Of a stretch of DNA of 18,778 bases, positions 1-5,513 are shown in pieces (the first letter of the stretch is position 1; every line of letters starts with the position of its first letter). A program made the position numbers and the translations under genes. The notes beneath the pieces are model-generated. The model worked only from the letters and a program-made list of their open reading frames with translations, did not search any database and was not told the origin of the DNA. This stretch comes from Geodermatophilaceae bacterium (GTDB lineage: Bacteria > Actinomycetota > Actinomycetes > Mycobacteriales > Geodermatophilaceae), in NCBI GenBank assembly GCA_013812385.1, contig JACCTM010000077.1, forward strand, positions 1 through 18,778. The letters run 5' to 3'.

Positions 1-182
1 GTGAAGAGCGCGTTCACGAGTCCTGCGCTGCGGCCGGACTCCGTGGCGATCGGAAGGGCCAAAAGCACGGTTCCGAGGATGATGGCCAGGGCAAACGCCA
101 CCGCGATCACCCGAGCCGGCCGGCCCAATGCGGCAAGCAAGCCACGGCGGGGTCGGACTGAACGGCCCGGTGAGTCGTTCAT
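1..182 (-). CDS. TrkH/KtrB-type potassium uptake protein, N-terminal part (runs off window)
   Basis: Only the first 60 or so codons lie in the window. The protein starts with a basic, cytoplasmic-looking segment (MNDSPGRSVRPRRG), then a GRPARVI stretch and one hydrophobic membrane helix ending in LLALPIAT, followed by GRSAG and NALFT. This order (PxR-I, hydrophobic helix, G-x-x-LL-x-LPxAT, then A-L-F-T) is what the start of TrkH/KtrB/HKT ion-translocating subunits looks like, just before the first pore loop. That family takes up K+ across the cytoplasmic membrane, usually with a cytosolic TrkA/KtrA regulatory partner, which is not visible here. The ATG overlaps the def stop as ATGA, so the two genes are probably translationally coupled. 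The family call rests on the N-terminus alone; the selectivity-filter residues lie outside the window. Confidence 0.75.
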   Translation of the reverse strand, partial: MNDSPGRSVRPRRGLLAALGRPARVIAVAFALAIILGTVLLALPIATESGRSAGLVNALF

Positions 183-655
183 GCAAGTGCCCGATAGGCC
201 GCTCGCTTGGTGTCACCGGTGAGCCGATCGAGATAGAGCCGGCCGTCGAGATGATCGATCTCATGTTGTAGGCACCGAGCCATCAGCCCGTGCCCGGACA
301 GGGTCAGCGGCTGGCCGTGCTGATCGAGGCCCTCAGCCACCGCGTACGCCGAGCGACCGGTGGGAAACCACACCCCGGGGATCGACAGGCAGCCCTCGTC
401 ATCGGTCTCGATCTCCGCCGAACGTTCGACCAGGCGCGGATTGACGAGGTGGCCGATCTTTCCGTCGATGTTGTAGGAGAAGACCCTCAGTCCGACGCCG
501 ATCTGGGGAGCCGCGAGTCCGGCACGCCCCGGCGCGTCCACTGACTCCTCGAGATCGGTCACCAGGGCACGTAGCTTGTCGTCGAAGTCACGTACGGGAT
601 CGCAGGGGGTGCGCAGGACCGGATCACCGATCTGCCGGATGGGGAGCACGCTCAC
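179..655 (-). CDS. def: peptide deformylase
   Basis: Removes the formyl group from the N-terminal methionine of new proteins in the cytosol, using a metal (usually Fe2+ or Zn2+). All three family motifs are present in the 158-residue product: GLAAPQIG (46-53), EGCLSIP (87-93) with metal ligand Cys89, and HEIDHLDG (131-138) with ligands His131 and His135 and catalytic Glu132. Motif 1 is preceded by APGRA rather than the common PGV. The GTG at 655 is chosen because the typical deformylase N-terminus (LPIRQIGDPVLR) follows at once; a second in-frame GTG at 649 is possible. The frame stays open upstream to 946, but that part overlaps the divergent oxidoreductase gene and looks non-coding. The stop overlaps the next gene's start by ATGA. 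Length is a little shorter than the E. coli enzyme (169 residues). Confidence 0.95.
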   Translation of the reverse strand: MSVLPIRQIGDPVLRTPCDPVRDFDDKLRALVTDLEESVDAPGRAGLAAPQIGVGLRVFSYNIDGKIGHLVNPRLVERSAEIETDDEGCLSIPGVWFPTGRSAYAVAEGLDQHGQPLTLSGHGLMARCLQHEIDHLDGRLYLDRLTGDTKRAAYRALA

Positions 656-775
656 CGCGCCATTCTGCCCCGGCCAACTCGAGCGCCACCGCCGGGAGCC
701 GCGGGTCACTCTCGAGAGCCTTCGGATGGACGAGGCTGCACGCGCGGTGCTCATGTCTGCCAGCCAACTTGCCGC

Positions 776-798
776 CTGTCGTTTGCTGCCGACGACAG
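776..798. repeat. 7-bp inverted repeat upstream of the F420-type oxidoreductase
   Basis: CTGTCGT (776-782) and ACGACAG (792-798) are perfect inverted copies with a 9-nt spacer. They sit in the 159-bp gap between the divergent genes def (start 655) and the oxidoreductase (start 815), 17 bases before the latter's ATG. A regulator operator or an mRNA stem-loop are both possible; nothing in the window identifies a regulator. Confidence 0.4.
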
Positions 799-814
799 CG
801 GGTAGCCAGCCCGC

Positions 815-1768
815 ATGACTCGATTCGGTTACATGCTCTCCGCCGAAGAGCACTCCCCGGCGGAGCTGATCCGGCAGGCCGAACTGGCCGAGCAGGCCGG
901 CTTCGAAGCGCTGTGGATCTCCGACCACTTCCACCCGTGGAATCACGAGCAGGGCCAGGCGCCGTTCGTGTGGTCGTTGATCGGGGCACTCGCCCGCGCG
1001 GTGCGCCTACCCGTGACCACGGGCGTCACCTGCCCCACCGTTCGGATCCACCCGGCCATCATCGCGCAGGCCGCCGCGACCAGCGCCGTACTGCTCGAGG
1101 GCCGGTTCGCGCTCGGCTTGGGCAGCGGTGAGGCGCTGAACGAGTCGGTGCTCGGCGATGCCTGGCCGGCCGCAGACATCCGATTGGAGATGCTGGAGGA
1201 GGCGGTCGAGGTGATCCGCGCACTGCACGATGGCGACGTGATCGATCACCGCGGTCGGCACTACACCGTGCAGCACGCCAAGATCTTCACCCGACCGGAC
1301 CGGCCGCCGCCGATCTACCTGTCCGGTTTCGGCCCGAAGTCGGCTGCGCTGGCCGGCCGGATCGCGGACGGCTTCGTCTGTACCAAGCCCGACGAAGAGC
1401 TGATCCAGGCCTTTCGCGACGCGGGGGGGGCGGGCAAGCCCATGCTGGCCGGGACGAAGGTGTGCTGGGCCACGAGCGTCGAAGCGGGGGCCGCGACGGT
1501 GCACCGATTGTGGGCCAACGCCGGCCTGCCGGGAGAGCTGGCTCAGGTCCTGCCGACTGTTGAGCACTTCGAACAGGCCTCGACGCTGGTCACCGAGGAG
1601 ATGGTGGGCAGTTCCACGCCGTGCGGACCGGACCCCGAGATCCACGTGAAATCCCTGCAGCAGTACCTCGACGCCGGCTACGACGAGATCTATGTCAACC
1701 AGATCGGCCCGCAGCAGGAGGAATTCTTCCGGTTCTGGACCCAGGAGCTTGCCCCGCGGCTGCACTAG
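815..1768 (+). CDS. LLM-class F420-dependent oxidoreductase, FGD-like (TIGR03557-type)
   Basis: A 317-residue TIM-barrel protein of the bacterial luciferase-like superfamily, expected to use coenzyme F420 in hydride transfer. It resembles F420-dependent glucose-6-phosphate dehydrogenase (Fgd1) through much of its length. SDHFHPW (36-42) matches the Fgd1 block holding catalytic His40 and Trp44, so His38 and Trp42 are the equivalents here. GLGSGEALNE (101-110) matches the block with Fgd1 Glu109 (Glu106 here). PPIYLSGFGPKSAALAG, DGFVCTK and the C-terminal APRLH also follow the family pattern. Many such relatives are not true G6P dehydrogenases, and the sugar-phosphate ligands cannot be checked by eye, so the substrate is left open. 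A GCGGG/CCCGC hairpin (798-814) lies directly before the ATG and no clear Shine-Dalgarno is seen. The gene contains a run of eight G (1423-1430). It ends tail-to-tail with proB within a shared CTAG. Confidence 0.9.
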   Translation: MTRFGYMLSAEEHSPAELIRQAELAEQAGFEALWISDHFHPWNHEQGQAPFVWSLIGALARAVRLPVTTGVTCPTVRIHPAIIAQAAATSAVLLEGRFALGLGSGEALNESVLGDAWPAADIRLEMLEEAVEVIRALHDGDVIDHRGRHYTVQHAKIFTRPDRPPPIYLSGFGPKSAALAGRIADGFVCTKPDEELIQAFRDAGGAGKPMLAGTKVCWATSVEAGAATVHRLWANAGLPGELAQVLPTVEHFEQASTLVTEEMVGSSTPCGPDPEIHVKSLQQYLDAGYDEIYVNQIGPQQEEFFRFWTQELAPRLH

Positions 1769-2886
1769 TCGCTGGTGAGCTCGTGCAGGATCATCTCGTC
1801 GCGGTGGACAACTTCGCGGCGGAGGTCCTGCGCGAGTTCGCTCGTCGATTTGCCGAGCATCGCCGGCAGCTCGCGAGCGTCGTAGGCCACCAGCCCACGC
1901 CCGACCGCGAACCCGTCGGGCCCGAGTAGCTCCACCGGATCGTCGGCTAGGAAGTCGCCGGCGACCCCGGTGATGCCGGCGGCCAACAACGAGGCCCGCC
2001 GCGTTCGCAGGGCCTTGACGGCTCCGGCGTCGAGCACTATCGAACCCCGGGGGCGGCTGGCGTAGCGCAGCCAGAACAGTCGGGCGGTGGGCCGACGACC
2101 GGTAGCCGGAAAGAGGGTGCCGACATCATCACCGTCCAGGGCCGCTCGTACGTCCTCGGCGCGAGCGATTCTTACGGACACACCGGAGCTGGAGGCGATC
2201 ATCGCGGCCTCGACCTTGCTGCTCATCCCGCCTCTCCCGACCCCGTCAGCGCGAGACGAGCCGATGCTCAGAGCATGCAGGTCAGCGGCTGCGTTGACCA
2301 CCGGAATCCGTTGGGTAGGCGACCGGTGCGGATCGCCGTCGTGCAGACCGTCGACATCGGAGAGCAGGACGAGGCCGGACGCCTCGGCTACGTGGGCGAC
2401 CAATGCGGCAAGCCGGTCGTTGTCGCCGAACCTGATCTCCTCGGTGGCCACGGTGTCATTCTCGTTGACCACGGGCACGACCCCTAGTGCGAACAGTTTG
2501 GCCAGAGTTCGAGAGGCGTTGCGATAGTGCGAACGTCGATGCAAGTCATCGGCAGTGAGGAGTACCTGCCCCACCGTGGCGCCGTGGGAGGCGAATGCGG
2601 CGGCGTAGGCCTGGACGAGTAACAACTGACCGACCGTGGCTGCCGCCTGAGCCGTCGCGAGGTCGCGGGGACGTCGAGTGATTCCCAGCGGCGCCAGGCC
2701 GGCCGCAATAGCACCTGACGAGACCACGACGATCTCGCGACCCGATTCCCGGTGAGCGGCCAAGCTTGCAACGAACTCGGTCAGGCGTCCCGCGTCGATT
2801 CCACCGGCGATCGAGGTCAGCGACGAGGAGCCGATTTTGACAACGACCCGACGAGCCGCGGCGATCGGGTCCGGCGCCGCGGTCAC
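1765..2886 (-). CDS. proB: glutamate 5-kinase
   Basis: Catalyses the first step of proline synthesis, ATP-dependent phosphorylation of L-glutamate to glutamyl-5-phosphate, in the cytosol. The 373 residues match the two-domain form (E. coli 367). An amino-acid-kinase domain carries VVVKIGSSSL (14-23, Lys17), VVVSSGAIAAG (53-63), NENDTV (141-146), FGDND (153-157), LLSDVDGL (174-181) and GVGRGGMSSK (215-224). A C-terminal PUA domain follows from about residue 280, including the GSIVLDAGA entry. The start is GTG at 2886, overlapping the obgE stop as GTGA, which implies coupling and places proB at the end of the rplU-rpmA-obgE operon. The stop TAG shares the CTAG palindrome with the convergent oxidoreductase stop, leaving no room for a terminator between them. 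The next pathway gene, proA, is not in the window. Confidence 0.97.
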   Translation of the reverse strand: MTAAPDPIAAARRVVVKIGSSSLTSIAGGIDAGRLTEFVASLAAHRESGREIVVVSSGAIAAGLAPLGITRRPRDLATAQAAATVGQLLLVQAYAAAFASHGATVGQVLLTADDLHRRSHYRNASRTLAKLFALGVVPVVNENDTVATEEIRFGDNDRLAALVAHVAEASGLVLLSDVDGLHDGDPHRSPTQRIPVVNAAADLHALSIGSSRADGVGRGGMSSKVEAAMIASSSGVSVRIARAEDVRAALDGDDVGTLFPATGRRPTARLFWLRYASRPRGSIVLDAGAVKALRTRRASLLAAGITGVAGDFLADDPVELLGPDGFAVGRGLVAYDARELPAMLGKSTSELAQDLRREVVHRDEMILHELTSD

Positions 2887-4382
2887 CGCTCGATGACCGC
2901 TTGTGCCGCAGACGACGTCGCTTCACTGACAGCGTCGTCACCCGCGTCACCCGCGTCACCCGCGTCCGCACGACGACGGCGAGCCTTCTTCCTGGCCAGT
3001 CGCTCATCTGCGGTGACCCGCTCAGAGGTTTCCAGGCGCGGGTCCTCACCGCGGCGGCCGACGACGGCACTGCTGGCATCTGGAGTGCTCGGCACCCAGT
3101 CGAAGCTCACATCCCCGACGGTAACCAGGCAGCCCGGCACCGCACCGGCCTTGACCAGCGCGTCCTCGACGCCAAGTCGGGCCAGTCGGTCGGCGAGGTA
3201 GCCGACCGCCTCGTCGTTGCTGAAGTCGGTCTGCCGGATCCAACGTTCGGGCTTGACGCCGCGAACGACGAAGCCGCCCGGGATCTCTCGGTCGGCGCTG
3301 ACGCTGAACGTGTCGTCCACCGAAGTCGGCCGGATGATCAGCCGGGTGGGGGCTGGCGACGGGCGCGACGCTCGGTCTGCGGCCACCTGTTCGGCCAGGT
3401 AATAGATCAGCGCGCTGACGCCCTCGCCGGTGACTGCACTGATCATGAAGACGCGGTATCCACGTTCGGTCAGATCGGCGACCACGAGGTCGGCGAGTTC
3501 GCGGGCCTCCGGTACGTCGATCTTGTTGATCGCCACTGCTTTGAGCCGGCTCACCAACGCTCCGCCGGCCCCGCCGTAGGCGGTCAGTTCACCCTCGATG
3601 GCTTCGATATCGCTGATCGGGTCGCGGCCCGGCTCCAGGGTCGCTGCGTCCACGACATGCACCAGCACCGAGCACCGCTCGACATGCCGGAGGAACTCCA
3701 GACCCAAGCCTTTGCCCTGTGCTGCTCCCGGGATCAATCCCGGGACGTCGGCCATCGTGAACGTGTGCTCGCCGGCCGCGACAACGCCGAGATTGGGCGC
3801 AAGCGTCGTGAACGGGTAGTCGGCGATCTTCGGCTTGGCCGCAGAGACTGCCGCAATCAAGGATGATTTTCCCGCCGACGGAAACCCGACCAGTCCCACG
3901 TCGGCGACGCTCTTGAGCTCCAGCACGACATCACGTGATTCACCCGCCTCACCGAGCAGCGCGAATCCGGGGGCCTTGCGACGCGCGGAGGCCAACGCGG
4001 CGTTGCCCAGTCCCCCGCGACCGCCTTGAGCTACGACGAACCGAGTGCCCTCGCCGACCAAGTCGATGAGAATCTCACCGTCGACGCCGGAGACCTCGGT
4101 GCCCTCCGGTACGGCCAGGATCCGGTCCTCACCCTGGGCGCCGTTGCGATGATCGCCCTGACCGGGCTTCCCGTTACCGGCCCGGTGATGCGGCCGGTGG
4201 TGGAAGTCCAGGAGCGTATGGACGCCCGGATCTACTTCGAGAATGATGTCGCCGCCACGACCACCGTTACCGCCGTCGGGTCCACCCATCGGCTTGTACT
4301 TCTCACGATGCACCGACGCGCAGCCGTGGCCGCCGTTTCCAGCGGATAGGTGCAGGACCGTACGGTCGATGAAGGCAGTCAT
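2883..4382 (-). CDS. obgE: Obg-family GTPase, ribosome assembly factor
   Basis: An essential GTPase that binds the 50S particle and links ribosome assembly to nucleotide levels. The 499-residue protein has the glycine-rich Obg fold at 1-158 (GGPDGGNGGRGGD at 33-45). The G domain follows: G1 GFPSAGKSS (166-174), DYPFTTL (188-194), G3 DVPGL (212-216), G4 NKID (286-289) and SAVTGEG (315-321). An OCT domain (DUF1967) lies at about 348-430. The last 70 or so residues are a charged tail with RKKARRRR followed by a DAG repeat. The ATG at 4382 is chosen because MTAFIDRTVLHL is the usual actinobacterial start. A TTG at 4427 would add 15 residues with no family support. No clear Shine-Dalgarno precedes the ATG. 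It follows rpmA after a 104-bp gap containing a GC-rich hairpin, and overlaps proB by GTGA. Confidence 0.97.
   Translation of the reverse strand: MTAFIDRTVLHLSAGNGGHGCASVHREKYKPMGGPDGGNGGRGGDIILEVDPGVHTLLDFHHRPHHRAGNGKPGQGDHRNGAQGEDRILAVPEGTEVSGVDGEILIDLVGEGTRFVVAQGGRGGLGNAALASARRKAPGFALLGEAGESRDVVLELKSVADVGLVGFPSAGKSSLIAAVSAAKPKIADYPFTTLAPNLGVVAAGEHTFTMADVPGLIPGAAQGKGLGLEFLRHVERCSVLVHVVDAATLEPGRDPISDIEAIEGELTAYGGAGGALVSRLKAVAINKIDVPEARELADLVVADLTERGYRVFMISAVTGEGVSALIYYLAEQVAADRASRPSPAPTRLIIRPTSVDDTFSVSADREIPGGFVVRGVKPERWIRQTDFSNDEAVGYLADRLARLGVEDALVKAGAVPGCLVTVGDVSFDWVPSTPDASSAVVGRRGEDPRLETSERVTADERLARKKARRRRADAGDAGDAGDDAVSEATSSAAQAVIER
2941..2967. repeat. 9-bp tandem repeat in the obgE tail
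   Basis: Three head-to-tail 9-bp units (CCCGCGTCA, CCCGCGTCA, CCCGCGTCC on the plus strand) encode an Asp-Ala-Gly repeat in the acidic part of the ObgE C-terminal tail. The units are in frame, so copy-number change would lengthen or shorten the tail without a frameshift. Confidence 0.85.
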
Positions 4383-4466
4383 GGGAGTGGGCTTGGCAAT
4401 CAGTTGGGCGATGAGCCAGTTGGGCAACTGGAAGGCCCGGAAGTCATGACAGCCTTCTGATCACCC

Positions 4467-4483
4467 GACGCGCGGAGCGCGTC
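4467..4483 (-). promoter_or_regulatory. GC-rich stem-loop between rpmA and obgE
   Basis: GACGCGC (4467-4473) and GCGCGTC (4477-4483) form a perfect 7-bp stem with a 3-base loop, starting 3 bases past the rpmA stop. No T-run follows on the minus strand. It could be a weak terminator, attenuator or RNase-processing and 3'-end stabilising structure that lowers obgE-proB expression relative to the ribosomal proteins. The structure is seen; the function is inferred. Confidence 0.45.
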
Positions 4484-4486
4484 GCG

Positions 4487-4741
4487 TCATTCGACCGGAA
4501 CGACGCTGACCTGGGCCCGCCCGCGACGCTTGCCGAAGGTGACGGCACCGGGCTGAACCGCGAACAGGGTGTCGTCCCCCCCGCGGCCAACGCCGGTGCC
4601 AGGGTGGAAGTGAGTGCCGCGCTGCCGCACGATGATCTCCCCGGACTTCACGATCTCGCCGCCGAAACGCTTGACGCCCAGGCGCTGACTGTTTGAATCG
4701 CGACCGTTTCGCGAGGATGAGGCGCCCTTCTTGTGTGCCAT
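4487..4741 (-). CDS. rpmA: 50S ribosomal protein L27
   Basis: A component of the large subunit whose N-terminal arm reaches towards the peptidyl-transferase centre. The 84 residues match the family length. The start MAHKKGASSSRNGRDS and the core KRFGGEIVKSGEIIVRQRG with FHPGTGVGRGGDD are standard L27. There is no Firmicutes-type cleavable N-terminal extension; the protein begins directly with AHKKG. A strong Shine-Dalgarno, AAGGAGG, lies inside the last codons of rplU (core at 4752-4757), 10 bases before the ATG. The 5-bp gap to rplU shows cotranscription and likely coupling. Confidence 0.98.
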   Translation of the reverse strand: MAHKKGASSSRNGRDSNSQRLGVKRFGGEIVKSGEIIVRQRGTHFHPGTGVGRGGDDTLFAVQPGAVTFGKRRGRAQVSVVPVE

Positions 4742-4746
4742 CTCGC

Positions 4747-5334
4747 TCAGTCCTCCTTCTCGTCGGTAGTCTCCAACGCCTTGCTCGACTTTGTGGCCTT
4801 GCTCGGCGCTGCGGTCTTGCTCGGCGCTGCGCTCTTGCTCGCCGCTGTGGCCTTACTCGGCTTGGTCACCTTCACGGGAGCAGGCGTGGCGGTGGTCTTG
4901 GCAGGGCTGGCCTGGCTCGCTTTGGTGGGCACCTTGGCAGTCTTGCTCGGCTTGTCGTCCGGCGCCGTCGCCGCCTTGGGCGTTTCGTCCTGGGCCGCGC
5001 CAGCCTTGGCCTTTTTGTTTGGCTTGCCGTCGTCGATGTCGGTGACCAGCAGCTCGGTGAGGAGCTGGCGGTGCCCGATCCGCCGACGGTAGCCGGTCTT
5101 GTTCTTGTACTTGAGAATCTTGATCTTCGGACCCTTGTGGTGACCGACGATCTCCCCGGTCACGGCGATCTTGGCCAGTGCTGAGGCTTCACTGATAACG
5201 CTGCGGCCGTCCACCACAAGCAACGCCGGCAGGCTGATCTCATCACCGGCGTCGCCGTCGAGCCGATTGACCTCGACGACGTCACCGACGGCAACCTTGT
5301 GTTGCTTGCCGCCGGCCTTGACTACTGCGTACAC
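4747..5334 (-). CDS. rplU: 50S ribosomal protein L21 with long Lys/Ala-rich C-terminal tail
   Basis: L21 binds 23S rRNA in the large subunit. The core (about residues 1-100) is typical: YAVVKAGGKQHKVAVGD at the start, LLVVDG, GHHKGPKIKILKYKNKTGYRRR and GHRQ. The usual length is just over 100 residues, but this protein has 195. Residues 101-195 are a low-complexity tail of Lys, Ala, Ser, Thr and Pro (blocks such as PSKTAAPSK) resembling histone H1 tails. The tail frame is intact and ends 5 bp before rpmA. The start is one of two adjacent GTG codons, 5337 or 5334. The latter lies 7 bases after AAGGGAG (5348-5342) and gives the standard MYAVVK beginning, so it is preferred. Frame upstream of 5337 is the leader region, not protein. 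Confidence 0.95.
   Translation of the reverse strand: MYAVVKAGGKQHKVAVGDVVEVNRLDGDAGDEISLPALLVVDGRSVISEASALAKIAVTGEIVGHHKGPKIKILKYKNKTGYRRRIGHRQLLTELLVTDIDDGKPNKKAKAGAAQDETPKAATAPDDKPSKTAKVPTKASQASPAKTTATPAPVKVTKPSKATAASKSAAPSKTAAPSKATKSSKALETTDEKED
4798..4851. repeat. three 18-bp in-frame tandem repeats in the rplU tail
   Basis: Three consecutive 18-bp units begin CTTGCTCGGCGCTG on the plus strand (4798-4815, 4816-4833, 4834-4851), the third with a few changes; a weaker fourth copy follows. On the coding strand they give six-residue Ser-Lys-x-Ala-Ala-Pro-like units of the L21 tail. The tail therefore appears to have grown by in-frame duplication. Confidence 0.8.
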
Positions 5335-5337
5335 CAC

Positions 5338-5463
5338 GGATCTCCCTTGAGTTCTTCTTCGCCGCGCACCGAATAGGGTTCCGATGAGCGAGGACTTCCT
5401 ACGAGCGTTGGCCGGCGGTTGGGACACTCACGCCCACTACGGGCCGACCGCGGCGCCACGCGG
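5338..5463 (-). promoter_or_regulatory. probable structured 5' leader of rplU-rpmA
   Basis: If transcription starts just downstream of the -10-like TAGGCT (5475-5470), the rplU message has a leader of about 125 bases. The leader can form several GC hairpins on the minus strand, for example CCGCG...CGCGG with a 6-base loop and GCCC-GTAGT-GGGC, and ends with the AAGGGAG ribosome-binding site at 5348-5342. Ribosomal-protein operons are often controlled by such leaders, and an L21 leader is known in Firmicutes, but no match to that consensus is claimed. No convincing ORF is seen in it. Confidence 0.35.
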
Positions 5464-5469
5464 ACTCTC

Positions 5470-5500
5470 AGCCTACCGGAGACTGTGCCCGCCCGCCCAA
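5470..5500 (-). promoter_or_regulatory. candidate promoter of rplU
   Basis: On the minus strand a -10-like TAGGCT (5475-5470) follows a -35-like TTGGGC (5500-5495) with a 19-base spacer. The -10 fits the actinobacterial TANNNT pattern; the -35 is weak and the spacing long. It lies just after the rne stop and partly overlaps the post-rne hairpin, so rplU could be transcribed independently of rne. Confidence 0.35.
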
Positions 5501-5509
5501 CCAGGGCGG
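5493..5509 (-). terminator. stem-loop just after rne
   Basis: CCGCCC (5493-5498) and GGGCGG (5504-5509) form a 6-bp GC stem with a 5-base loop, beginning 4 bases after the rne TAA stop (5516-5514). No T-run follows. It may terminate part of rne transcription or protect its 3' end. Confidence 0.35.
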
Positions 5510-5513
5510 CCAC

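Noticed and set aside
656..946. N-terminal extension of peptide deformylase
   Set aside because: The open frame overlaps the divergent oxidoreductase gene and lacks family similarity; the enzyme begins at the GTG at 655.
4383..4427. Upstream TTG start for obgE
   Set aside because: It adds 15 residues not seen in relatives; the ATG at 4382 gives the standard beginning.
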